A stretch of DNA of 64,000 nt, taken from the NCBI RefSeq assembly GCF_000006565.2, contig NC_031480.1:3259529-3323528 (forward strand), written 5' to 3'. The position numbers and the translations under genes are program-made. Below, one piece after another: positions 13,164 to 25,000 of the stretch; the stretch's first letter is position 1; the number at the start of each line of letters is the position of its first letter. The stretch is from Toxoplasma gondii ME49 (taxonomy: Eukaryota; Apicomplexa; Conoidasida; Eucoccidiorida; Sarcocystidae). The notes under the pieces were generated by a model. It was not told the DNA's origin. It worked only from the letters and a program-made list of their open reading frames with translations, and made no database searches.

Positions 13164-15645
13164 ATGGCGCAGTCCGCGCACTTTCGCGGGCCGTTTGATC
13201 CTCTAGGGGCCGATAGCGTGATCGCTTTGTGTAAGCTTCTGAATCCAGAAGACGAAGAAGATGTGCATGTCACTGACAGAACAGTGCAGCGTGCCCATAT
13301 GGGCCCCGGAGATCTGCACGAGCGAAACAAACCGCGAGCGAAGCCAAACGTGAAAGTGGAAGCGAAGGTACTTTTCACCCTGCTGTTCGTGAGAGCCTTG
13401 GAGTGCATCCTGTGCTCTTTACGCTGGTTTCGGTGAAGTTATCCATATTAGCGAGGAGAGGCAAACTGGGAAAGCGCACTTTACTTCAAGATTGGGGGGA
13501 AAGGTTGACGTTTAATGTAGAAATCGCGGAAAGAGCTACGTTGCACTCGAAAAAGTCCACCTGTTGGAGGCAGACGCGCATGACGGTAGTTCCTGCGTGT
13601 TCACAAAAGGGCTGGCGTGCGGCAGGCAGCAGAGAAATCTGTTAGAATGCTGTACAGAAAAATCGCCGTAGGTAACCAGTGCTGCCTCGTCATTGTGAAA
13701 GCTTTGCTACACGACGGCGAAGAGCGGAGAGTCTTTTCTAGACAAACTGCAAAAATAGACCGCCACAGGGAAAAGGCATTTGTTGCCATCAGCGCTACCA
13801 ACCGGTACCACCACCATGTTGACTCCACAGGTTGTAAAGGAAAGGTTCGTGTACGAGATTCTCTGTACTTTTGCCGCAAAACCACCCTTTTGTCTCTGGA
13901 AATGCAGCTGAAAAGGTCGCGTGGAGCAAGCGGAAACAAGGAATCAAGTACCTTGAGTAGTAACACAGAGGCAGGTTCGGGCAGTGACCCTCGTGTCATG
14001 CCGGACTACGAGGTGAGACAGATAACCTGTCGGCAGACGAAGCCACCCCACTGGCATCTGAGCTCTCCTGAGGCAATGAGCATTCTGCTAAGTAGGAGTG
14101 CATATATTTCCTCATGCGTATTCACTACAGAATCCTCGAAGAAATTCCCTTCAACCTCATGAGAGTGTATGCGCAAAAGTACGTAGAGGCCATTGTGACC
14201 ACTGCCTGCCGACTGAGGCATCTGTTCGACTCACCACATCGAGTTGTGGCTTCCAAATCGGTTTCTTCCTTGAAAGGACGAACACCTTTCACAAATCTGT
14301 TCATGGTCACGAACTAAACACGAGACGGCACCACACCCCGTGTTGGTAGCATAAAGCACTAACGGTAAAAGGGTGGATGGAATTCAATCTCGCTATCAGA
14401 ACCAGTAGCTGCAGCATAGTTCCAACAACTCTTGAATCGTGGACTAGAGCATGCGGCTCCGATCTTGTTGCATACCAACCCCAAAGTGGGGAAACAACTT
14501 TTTTCTTGGATTCCTTAACGATAGCCAGTCTCTGTATTGTTTTGCAGATACTCCACCAGCAGACTGTCGGGTCTGAGGACGTTTTTCTCGGCATGAGCGG
14601 CAAAGATCCATCCTCGGATCACTGCGACAAACTGGTAGCCAAGGTACGACGGTATTTCTGTGAACGCTCAAACATCACTAGCGTTTATCAAGAAACAAGA
14701 AGCAGCCCACTTGGCTCCTGGTGCGATGTGCATCGCTGTCGATCCCAGGTGAAGCTTCCGCACACAGAGCTGAAGGCAATTACGTTGAAGGTGAGTCAAG
14801 GCGACTTCTGAAAGTGGGAGACATAGCGCGAGCTGAACCATGTAATTGCGAAAGTCGTTTCTGCACACATTTCCCGTGTTTCCAGTTGACGCCTTCGGGG
14901 CGCTCTGTCCTTCAATGCTCCCGTCGGTGACTGACAATGTAGCGCTTTGTTTCTAGAATCTCTTCCCCTCTTCTAAAGAACGTCTCTTCAGTCCTTCATC
15001 TTTTATGCAGGTCGAAGATGATAGGCTGTTGGTGGAAACACCGACGCATCGGCTTGACCTGCCCATGTCGTACCCAGGTATGGAAGTCTTGTACGCAGGT
15101 CCTAGCTGCCGAAACATTCTGCTGTCGAGTTCAAAAAATTAACACGGGAGGTGGAAAAACGTTGAATCTGTCGCCGCAAAATACAGGCGCCCTGGTGTTC
15201 CTTTTACAGTTCATGCAGATCAGAGCAAGGCCCAATGGAGTGCAGAACTGAAACTCCTTTCCATTACCGTGAGTCCTACGGGAATCGATACCTCCAAGGT
15301 TGCAGACAGGAATGCCAGCAGAAACGCAGAGGAAAGACGGACACTTGCATAGAAGACATTTCACTAAGGAGTTGAGTGTAAGGCCGGTGATCCACTGAGA
15401 AATGAAGACTTCATGTGGATCTCTTCCCCACCTGAACAGCAGTCGACACACTTCCCTCGTCTCACAGGAAACCACCACAAGCGCGGGATGGTGAACTTCC
15501 TCTCCACGTCATTTCTCCTTTGAAACGTGCGGCTGGCCTTGTAACTGACCGTTTCCAGCGATCAGCTGTGGACAAATCGTCAGCGTTCTTTGTTTCTCTC
15601 ATGCAGATGCCCATCAAACGAGACATTCAGTATGTACAAATGTGA
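13164..15645 (+). CDS. DNAAF6: DNAAF6/PIH1D3-like axonemal dynein assembly factor
   Basis: PIH1-family co-chaperone that helps pre-assemble axonemal dynein arms in the cytoplasm with HSP90-type partners. The exons are 13164-13367, 13908-14012, 14548-14643, 14749-14790, 15011-15077, 15210-15268 and 15607-15645. They sum to 612 bases, exactly 204 codons with stop, or 203 residues; the human protein is about 214. Diagnostic motif: QTVGSEDVFLGMSGKDPSS (exon 3), almost the family signature 'AVGTEDVFLGMGGKDPS'. It is followed by VKLPHTELKAITLK and VEDDRLLVETPTHRLDLPM, the CS-like beta-sandwich, then HADQSKAQWSAELKLLSIT and a 12-residue last exon ending YVQM. All junctions are phase-consistent GT-AG. 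The start ATG (acagagATGg) is the first in frame. In coccidia a flagellum exists only in microgametes, so expression limited to sexual stages is expected (inference). Confidence 0.9.
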
Positions 15646-16698
15646 ACCACCGCCGTCATGATCTCGCGTACGGCTAATAAAAAAGCGCAGATCCACCCCC
15701 TTCCCCACCGAATCGTCGGGTTAAATCAACTGTTATCGGACTATCCAGACGTTAAGGCGGAGGCTGTTGAACGTCTGCTCTCTTGAACATCTAAAATACA
15801 CGAACTGATCCGGAAAACAAGGCTTTTTAGGACTGCCGACGTCAAGTGAGAGGATTACACGACACCCCCAACAGCTAGCTGTTCAGAGGACGGACTCAGG
15901 CTGAACTGATTACAATCTGAGCCAAGTTTGAATCGTGAGCTACCTTTGTGACTCTATACAGACCCGATATGTCCTTAACCTCAAATTTAATAGTTCCCTA
16001 GCGACTTGACTGACAAACGAAGCGAGGTGCTGTATTGTCTGTGGCGAGACGGATCCCCGCATGCTTCCACGTAGAGGATTACACAGTTCTGACATATCGA
16101 CAAAATTGTGTATCCGTGTTTTTGAGGAGCTGCTGAACCCTATATTGCATATCGTTTGTGTCCTTTTGAATTCACTCGACCGGTGCTTCAACTACACCGT
16201 TTTTTTCCAGTCGACCTGTTTACTTTTCGCGGGGCAATGTGTAATGCTTCCTGGCTACAAAAAGATCTAGTGTAATGTTTCTACGGCTCAAACCGTCTGT
16301 CTACTCAATCGTCTTTGAGAATGTTTGGAAGAAATACGCTCTGTATGGGAACTGCTCTGGCATCGACCTTCCCCTTGCCACACGGCAGTTGTGGAGGCAG
16401 ACGGAACCCTGATATTGTTTGATGGGGTAATACATTCTGCATCATTGTCGCCACGGAGCTCGCGTTCCGAGGCACCCTAGAGCACCAATGCAGGAGTCTC
16501 GGTCTCCAGTAGAAACGAGAAACAAAGAAAAACGAGCGGTCCAGATATGTGGTGTGTCCTCCAAAGCGACCAGGAGAACGGATGCCGATTTAAACCGCAT
16601 TTGAAGGGAAAAATGCAGAAGATACACACAAAAGCAAAAAGTAGATCGGAGAACACTCCTATATACGGAGTAAGTGACAAAAGCACACTCTAGTGGCC
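15646..16698. other. 3' spacer between convergent genes
   Basis: About 1.05 kb between the stop codons of the DNAAF6-like (plus) and thioredoxin-like (minus) genes, so it should hold both 3' untranslated regions and polyadenylation sites. Composition is more AT-rich than the coding parts. I see no gene or repeat in it. Confidence 0.6.
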
Positions 16699-18623
16699 TT
16701 AGTCCTTCTTCTTCACGCTTCTCGAAGCGACTGCACTGCGTTTCTGCTCCTTCTTCGAGGAGCACAGGCTGCACAGGCACATCAAGAGGATACCAGAGAA
16801 CATACCGATGAAGAACAACAGAAAGAACGGCAGCGGCGCGTGGTAGACAATTCCTTGCAGCTGCAGGAAAGCCGAAATCAGTTCGTCCTTCAGGACGTCG
16901 AAAGTTGTAAGGGGAGAAGGGATCGTCTGCACAGAGAAGACACGCAACACACACAGGGAGCGAGTGAACCTGCCGGCGCATGTTTTCCATGACACAATTA
17001 AGCAACAGCCACATCGTCAGAGGGACGCACAAGTGTCTCAACGCCTCGGAAAGCCACACAGTGGTTCTGATATGCGCACAGAATCCGGAGGAAACGCATG
17101 ATTCAGTAAAGTGAACAACTGGCTCCCTACCTTTCTTCCCCACGCGAAAGTTGGGGTCTTTTCGTGCAACTGCCACTCTCGTACCGGCGTTTCAGGCATA
17201 AAAAAAGACCAGGAGAGAAAGAGAGAGCTCTCAACACGGTATATACTACGAGTTAGTTGGCTGGCTCAGATGTCTTAAAGGGCTTTGTTTACCTGATCCA
17301 AGTTCTGTTGTGTGTTTCACGACCACGAACAACACAGCATCTGGCATCATTCCCTCGCTACCTTACCTCGCCTTCAACAGATTTCCAGCCACCCTCAGCG
17401 AAGGCCTTCAGCTTCTCAACGCTGCGTTCGCCGCGGTACTCGTACATCTTTCCCTGAACGTTACACCAGAAAAAGAACAGAGATATCCGTGTTTCCTTTT
17501 ACACAAAGCAGTGACCTTTCTGTGTCATAAGTCACCAGGCATGCAACACCAGACAGATAACTGGAGCTTGGTTCTTCCTCCTGGCACACACTCCACCCAG
17601 AGGGGGTGTGGTGTACACCAGTCCCCAAGAACTTTGTTTCCTGTATTTCGTGCCAGGAGTCGTGTTTCGTATCCTGAGCACTACACTGCCTCTGTTTATT
17701 TGATCTGAGACATACAGTTCTGGATCGCAGATCATCTTTACAGAAACAGCATCTACTGTTAATGCGGTAAGTGCTGTACACGATCGAGCTACGATCTGCA
17801 TGCCCTGAGGCCGGCTGCCAGACAACTCGCCACTAACTATACACCGCAGCCTTACGTTGGCGAGGTAGTACAGGGTGGGAAAGCCCTGAATCTTGAAGCG
17901 TTTCGCAGTGATGCTGTTGCTGGTTGCGTCGAGTTTTGCCACGTTGATTTTTCCGCTCAGCGCTTTAGCCAGGTCCTCCCATGCATTGGCCATCGCTTTG
18001 CAATGGCCACACCACGGGGCGTAGAACTTGACAAACCAGTGGCCTACAGACGGGACTCGCAGCAACGTGGACAGAACGCTGACCCGGCCTCGCGGTGGCC
18101 GTCTTCCAGAGGGAATGTTGCATTTCCCGTCGGCAAATAAGACAGCCAAATCGCATGCACACAGATTTAAAGAAGTGCAGATGAACTGCCGTGAATAAAC
18201 CACCTTTTCGGAGGAAGAAGTCGCTCTACAGATGAAACTACGCCCTTCTTGTTCTGCACAGACACACCTTCCTACACTGCACATGCACACGGCCGCCGTA
18301 GGTCAGCTGTCGGAGTTTGAAGCGTAGAATGCACTTGCAAACCGTTCTTTCAAGCAAACAGAAGCGTCGTGTTTCTTACCCGTGGTAGCCCCCGTAGAAG
18401 CTTGGGTGTCATGCTCGAAAGTGGCATCAGTAAGTTCCTTGACGGCAGGTGGGGGCGTTGCCGGGGCGGCTGCGGCGAAGACGGAAAGTGCGATGAGAGC
18501 AAGGATACCCACACCAGCCGCAAGACAAGTGGCAGAACGCCTTTGGCGTCTGTTTTGTCTGCAGACCTGCATTTTCTTCATTGCGGACGAGACGATAGCA
18601 GCACCGTTTGCAGATCCCAACAT
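16699..18623 (-). CDS. ER membrane thioredoxin-domain protein (TMX/PDI-like)
   Basis: Disulfide oxidoreductase expected to act on folding proteins in the ER lumen. Exons on the minus strand are 18623-18380, 18043-17856, 17453-17367 and 16926-16699, giving 248 residues. In order: an N-terminal basic stretch (RQNRRQRRS) and a hydrophobic signal segment (about residues 32-52); one thioredoxin fold with FVKFYAPWCGHCKAMANAW, active-site CGHC, and the cis-proline loop FKIQGFPTLYYLANGKMYEY; a C-terminal membrane span (about residues 205-225, FFLLFFIGMFSGILLMCL); and a basic tail ending KKKD, which fits a KKXX ER-retrieval signal. The Trx core is intact and single, unlike classical PDI with two. A second in-frame ATG 14 codons in (ATGAAGAAAATG) is an alternative start. 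No family-level name beyond TMX/PDI-like is justified. Confidence 0.85.
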
Positions 18624-21048
18624 TGCACAGAGACGGTGACAGGGTGGCTGCGAAGCGAGCGAAGCGAGCTGGCTACAACACCCAGTCGTGAGGGGGAACG
18701 GAAGCGAAGTGAACAGAAGGTCAGAGATGTACACATCTCCAGAAACCGCGATGAAAGTGGAGAAAAACACATTTGCTAGAGAGAGGACAGCCGTTGGCGT
18801 TTTTGCCTGGGGCATGTCGCTTGCTTGCGCACACCTCGCTGCCGACCAGAAGTCGACCGGAACCACGGACGAAGTGGAATCAATGCGGGGGAGGCGCGCA
18901 GACAGGGTGTGGCGGCCACATCTTATATCAAAAACAGGGGCAGGGGCAGCCCTATCGGAATCTCGTTTCGTGCCCCTTCGAACGGAGACGTGTCACAAAT
19001 CCAGGCAACAACAGATGCACAATGACGGCGAAGATGCTTGCACACGGCTGCAGCTCCCCTCAAGATCAAATGTGTACATTCTGCGGGGTGTACTGACGCA
19101 TTGTCAGCTTAAAAAATAAAGGAAAAAAAGCTGCAGACGGAACATCCCAGGCTTCGACTGTTCTGGGGGCCAATGCCGTGCAAGAGTTTATATTTGTGCA
19201 CATCTCTTTGCCGGTGCGGTAACCACAGAGGAAGCTAAATCACTGGGCATGTCAAAAGTCCGTTCACACCAGTTCACTGGCGGTCCTAGTACTGATAACC
19301 GGGCGACAATTGATCCCCTCGCACATTGGCGAGATTCACCTCACTGGCTTGTGTCCATAGAGCACTGCGTCGGACTCGACTGAGCAGCTCTGGCCCCCCG
19401 ATTGACTGTTAAGACAGAAAACGTGATGAGGTAGGATAGACTCCCATACACACATGTGGGGAACGCGGGGAGGACCACGAGCCTGCACACCAGTATTCAA
19501 GCTAGAATCCAACTCCAGGCACCTGGTGAAGCGGAGTTGGCGGGTTGAAAGAACATTTTCTTGCGTAAGTCTGCTGCACTCTAGCGAATCCAAGGGTGCG
19601 ATGCACGTGCCGGTAGTTAACGAGTGCGGACTCCGTTCAAGACGTCGCTTCAGGGCTGTTATAGATTGCAGATTAAATGAGACTCCCATGTCATTGAGCA
19701 AAATGCTCTACAAAGAAGCTATGGTTCCTTTCTAGGAATAGCCCGAAAAGACGCAAACGTTTGTTGGTGTTGTAATGTCAGAATAGCAGTTCTAGGTTTA
19801 GGCGTAATATGCTATGCTCAGCAGAAAATACGACAAGCGCGCGTGTAGACGTTCAAAGCTTAATTTGCGGAATGACCTGAGCTGTTTACGGACATTGTGG
19901 GTCATCGATAAGGTATTTTCTTGCAATTCTAGTGAACAATGGTTTCGTCCATACGGACCAATCCACCACACATGAATTCTCCGCCTTGCACTGTTAACGC
20001 GAATTTGTCTTCCGTCTGTGGTTTCCTTCCTGCATACATCGAAAGATGACACCTTGATCCCTCTCCACGTTTTCAAAATTGCCAGCGCGTTCTCGTCCAC
20101 CGCCACCTGATAAGAACTCCAGTCTATTTCCTCTCATTTGGGCAATCGCGCTGGCGGTAGCCCGCACCGATGACAACTGTGTCACTGCCATACTTTTCAG
20201 TGGCATTTTCAGAATGTTTGTCTTTTTACAGGAAGATCAGTTTTATTGTCTTCGACTCAAGCAGCAGGCTTAGTCTTTTGTCTGTCACGGAGAAAAGGGA
20301 CCGGCACACAGTGGAACTGTGAAGACACAATTAGCAAAGCTGCGCACTAAACTCCCTTTCACGGGAGTTACCACATGGAAATCCGAAACGGGCACACGGG
20401 ACCCACATGAAGTGTTCACCTTCATGCTCTGACAATCTAAACCCGTGGAGTTAGGCGAATTGACAGCTGCGTCACCCATTGCCCGGGAGAGACTCAACAA
20501 AACGAACTGCCCAACGAGACGGTTCGCTTAGTCATATATGCGATAGGAGCAGCTGCTATGGAGTTCCGCTGCGATCTTAGTAAAACAGGCTCAACATGAA
20601 CGGACTAAAAACAGAGTTCCTACAAATTGAATCCCCGGGCCGCCCTGCACTCCTGCAGTTGTGAAGACCCACACAGGAGCGCTGACTATATTTCCCGTTG
20701 TTCGAACAGTGATTGCTGCCGTAGGGCATAAAACAGCCACTGTTGGCGCGACACCAGGAATCACCTGTGGCACGAGTGTATGTACACTCTCATCACGTGC
20801 AGTGACACAAAGGAACACTGACGACTACTGACCACGCAGAAATCTGGGACCTCAAGTCCTCTAGGCCATACAAACAAAAGCAATTGCGCATTATTCATTG
20901 ACTATGACTTATCCACAAAAAATTACCAGTGCCCGAGCCGCAACAACCTGAAAATTTCCGCTGTTCCACGACACAAGTCCCCCGGTAAAAGTTTATACGG
21001 AACTCGTCAACAGTCACTCAACCAACCTTCAGCGTAGCCACAAAAGGC
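18624..21048. other. Spacer between thioredoxin-like and PAP2 genes
   Basis: About 2.4 kb. The left part is upstream of the thioredoxin-like start and should carry its promoter and leader. The right part is downstream of the PAP2 stop and should carry its 3' untranslated region. Composition from about 19.0 kb is AT-richer than coding DNA. Open frames here are short and have no recognisable content. Confidence 0.5.
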
Positions 21049-22011
21049 TTAAACCGCGTTTTCGAGCTCCTCATCAGTTTCCTCGTCGACTCCACATTTT
21101 TGATACGAGCCGAGACCGGCGATGTAAAAGGTCGTAAACAAGGCACAGGCGGCGCCAATCGCGAACCCCGCCATCACATCGCTCGGGTGGTGGAACTTGT
21201 CCTTGATCCGGGACAGGCCGATGAAAAAGGTGATGCCGAAGGCAAGCAACTGGAGAAAAGGGCAAATGAAACGGAGAATCCGCCAAGTGTTTTCCACTTG
21301 CTTCGGCGCAGCCGAGGACGGTTTCACCCCGGATCTCCACAACCACACAAGACGGGACTGCAAGTAAATGATGAGGTATAACATCGAGCACATACTCGTG
21401 CTGGAGTGGCCGGAGGGGAAAGACACGCGGGCTTCCTTGATTGCTGCCTTGTCGGTCCCAAGGCACTCAAACTTGTCGATGTAAAGGAAGCCGTTCGCAT
21501 CGCTGCAGGCGATTCGCGACCAGTCCGGTTGGCAGACACTGAGGAAATGGGGTCGAAGGCGGCCCACACAGATTTTGGCTGTGAGAGTTATGGCGTAGCA
21601 GCTCAGCAGAGCAAAGGCGAAGCCGCCGAACGACTGGTAATACAGCGCCACAACGCCACTCGGCCTACAGAAGCCGAGGTCGACACAGCGGCCAAACCTC
21701 TCCCCGAACATAACCCACGAAACGGTGTCCACGACAATGATCAAGACCAGCGGAATTAAAAGGATGATCAGCGAGGCTTCGAACGCCGGCACAGTCTGCG
21801 GGAGCAGCGGAAAACGAATGCTGTCATCGTTGCAGAAGAAGCCGACGACATTGGGGTCGGCAAGCGAGGCGAAGATGCAGTACCCGCCAACTCCCAAGGC
21901 TCCGAGGATCTGCAAAATGACAATCAGCAGCTGCGTTTTCCCAAGAACATTGTCATTTGCATCTGTAGAGGCGAGCGGGCCTGCGCCCTCAACTTTTTCC
22001 TGCTCAGTCAT
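21049..22011 (-). CDS. PAP2-type lipid phosphate phosphatase, intronless
   Basis: Integral membrane phosphatase predicted to dephosphorylate phosphatidic acid or related lipid phosphates to diacylglycerol. It is a single uninterrupted reading frame of 320 residues, with about six hydrophobic spans. The three PAP2 signature blocks are present in order: KICVGRLRP (C1, K-x6-RP), SFPSGHSS (C2, PSGH) and SRIKDKFHHPSDV (C3, SR-x5-H-x3-D). The proposed catalytic His residues in C2 and C3 are kept, so it should be active. The LPP-type layout (C1 after span 3, C2/C3 flanking a span) matches type-2 PAP rather than lipin. The start is the first ATG (accatcATGa). It is the only gene in the window without introns. 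The acidic C-terminal tail ends EELENAV. In apicomplexans the PA/DAG balance is linked to microneme secretion; a role of this gene there is inference. Confidence 0.92.
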   Translation of the reverse strand: MTEQEKVEGAGPLASTDANDNVLGKTQLLIVILQILGALGVGGYCIFASLADPNVVGFFCNDDSIRFPLLPQTVPAFEASLIILLIPLVLIIVVDTVSWVMFGERFGRCVDLGFCRPSGVVALYYQSFGGFAFALLSCYAITLTAKICVGRLRPHFLSVCQPDWSRIACSDANGFLYIDKFECLGTDKAAIKEARVSFPSGHSSTSMCSMLYLIIYLQSRLVWLWRSGVKPSSAAPKQVENTWRILRFICPFLQLLAFGITFFIGLSRIKDKFHHPSDVMAGFAIGAACALFTTFYIAGLGSYQKCGVDEETDEELENAV

Positions 22012-25000
22012 GATGGTAATGCATCCCAACGTGGTCGCTCACCGGAGCAGGGCGTCGCACGCAACAAAACTGCCTTCATGTGCCTTCTACCGGATAGTGA
22101 GAATATCAGATTAACCCCGAAAACAGCCCCGCCGTCCTCGAGTCGGACCACCAGGAAAAATGCAGAATATTCAGAATAGAGACGAAGTTAACCCGAGACG
22201 CACCCGCGCGTTTCTCGACTTTGACAAAGACAGCGTGAAACGCGTATCCCCGCCCTCCAAAAGGACTGAAACCCGCCGTCAGCGCCCGCGATTTCGCAAG
22301 TTCGATTCTCTGACACGCACCCAAGCCAAAGGACAAAAGGAGGCACGACGCACGGTGACTCAGACGTCCGTCGACGCCAGAAAGACTAGGCGAAAACCTC
22401 CCCGTTTCACCCAGCTGTTGATGCGATAGTTCGTCGCGATGTTGGCGACCACCAGTTGCGGCAGCCAAAAACCAGCTCACACACATCAACGGACTCTGCG
22501 CTGCCCCACGCGCGTTCAGCCAATGCGAACGCCACTGCGGGACAACACTCGTATGGAAGCGGGCGCGATGTTCTTCATGAATGTACACAACGACAGTCCG
22601 TCGTGTCATAAACCCGTGAAGAGAATTTCCCCGCAGTCGGAAAGGACCGCGTTTTTAACAGTCACGGATACGCCGGCTACGGGTCCACTGCCGTTCTTGG
22701 GCATCTAGCGGAATTCCGTGCCTCGGCAGATTGACAGCGGTGGTAGCCATAGAAGCAAAGAAAAAGTGTAGAGTCCTGGGAGTTCGATTGAACCTACTGG
22801 AATAAGTGTGCACGCGGAAGTCGTCGGTGAGCGAATTGTGACTAGCCTCTTGCGGGTGTTGTTATTGGCAGATGGCTTTTTTCGGGGCGAGTGCGACGAC
22901 GCTTGCACGACTTTGCGTGCAAGCTAAGCAGAGGCACAGCATACCGACTGCCCATTGAATGACAGCAGAATACCTGAACAAACTCATCCAATGTATTCAA
23001 ATGCAGAGAACGCTCATATTTTTCACATGTTTTTTCTTCTCTCATTAGGCAACCTGGTGGGCGCCACACAGTGCTGCAACCAAAAACGGGGAAAGAAGAC
23101 AGTGTCGCGGGGAGGGGTTAGTCGCCATGTGGCCAAGCTGATGAAACCACTGAATGACTGGACTCTGGCAACTTAAACAGAAGAGGAACGGCGGAGTGAG
23201 GAGACTTGGAAATATCTTTTGTTACGCTGTGGCAATAAAGAGAGGTCACCTGGTCACTATGAACGGTAGAGATACATTCCACATGATCACACCCTTCAAA
23301 AAGAGGTTAGTGGAATTCTGAAAAACCAACAGCACCTTCATTTATGGTAAACACTGCGGGTTGACTGGTAGATACATGCTAAACGAACAAAATTCAACGA
23401 ATTCCCAAGGCTATGCTGCTGCACCACGGGAACTACACGAAGACGAAATGCCAGAGCACGATGACTCCCAAGGATCAATGGACGAAACACCGGAAGACAA
23501 CTAAAGTGGCGGATGCGGTGCACTGCCTGAGACTCGTGGTGCTCCAAGACTTGCGGGCTTGAGAAAGGAAATAGTTCGGAGGTTCGAGGAGGCCAGCAGA
23601 ATCGAATGGCTCCCTCATTCTAATTTCGTGCAAGTCTTCGGAGGGATCCGTGCTCGCAGTTTTCCATTGCATCCCTTGAGCTGAGACTTTGTGACTAGGC
23701 GTGATCGAAATGCTTCCCACAAGCAACGATGGAATCCTGTGTCTGCCTATGCACCGTGTCACATCAGAGGAGCTATGCGTCCCGTTTCTAACCGGCCTCA
23801 CATGCCCAACTGTGTTTCTTTCACCATCGGCAGCAGCTTCAAGTAGCTATCAGCGTTTGTGTAAGTGATGTGCAGTCTACTATTCGTTGGCTGCTGACAT
23901 TCACCTCGTATGGCGCCATCCATGCAGCTGATCTAACGGGCCGACTTGATAGCGCCGCAGTTTCGCGAGTCATTGCTGTTTAGAGTGCTCAGCAAAGCCG
24001 GAAGACCTACATGCAGACTAGGAGGAATAATACGAATGTCCGCTCTCTGGTCGTGAAGGCAATGCGCTATAGCCTGTACAACTTTAGCGGCGAATGTGTC
24101 ACTAAGCCTCAACAGCGAAAACAGGCCTCCACAGCCGGAACCCTACATGGGATCAAGGAGATAGTGGGCAGCGGAATTGCCCGGCTATCTTTCAGAAACA
24201 AGCCGCTCTGCGTCCACAAGCAACGGTAACCCTCGATCAACTGAGCAACTTACATACTGACACGTGCACTCTGGGCTGGAGGCGACGGCAACAGACGAAA
24301 CGTTTTCGCAGAGCCCCGGTGGTACGTTTTTCCATGTTTCCATGCCTACTGTCTCTCAGAAAAAAGATAGTATGCGAGGTGACTTCGACCCTAAATGCTA
24401 TCAATCATCTGTGCACATTAGTCAAAAGTGCTGTATTTGTGAAGGCATACGCGGTCTCTGAATGATGTGCCACACCGCTGAATCTTTGTCTGGGGAGATT
24501 ACACTACGAGCTGGACTCCTGATTTAGATGGCTAATGTCTGTGCTAGCCGAATCCAAATTCTACTACGCTCTTCATAACCATCATGTTAAGGACACCCAG
24601 CGTAGTAGAATCCATATCCAACAAACAGTGTTGAACATGCGTGTGTGAAACACCGCCCAGACGGCAAGCAACCTTTACACCCTATTGCAGCGATTAAAAA
24701 GCACTTTCCTTTGATGCTTTCCGTTTCCCCGACCCTCTCTTGACACTAAGACGATACGCCACACAAAGCTAGATGGTAGGAACTAGCAGACTCTTCACGC
24801 TTCCGCGTTTCTTACTTGAAGTGCCGGCCTCACCCAGACTCCGCTCTTCAGCAGACTCCATCACACAGACAATCTAGGGGACTTCCCCACACAGATAACA
24901 CGAACCCACCGGTTCGTTACACGATTTCATTTCGCACCCGAACGGTCTTTTCTAGCAAAAATGCCGAGAACGTGGCCGCTGTGGAAAAGTAAGCTCGGGC

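Noticed and set aside
22300..22330. tRNA-like T-loop sequence (gttcgattc)
   Set aside because: No flanking stem pairing or acceptor and anticodon arms could be drawn around it.
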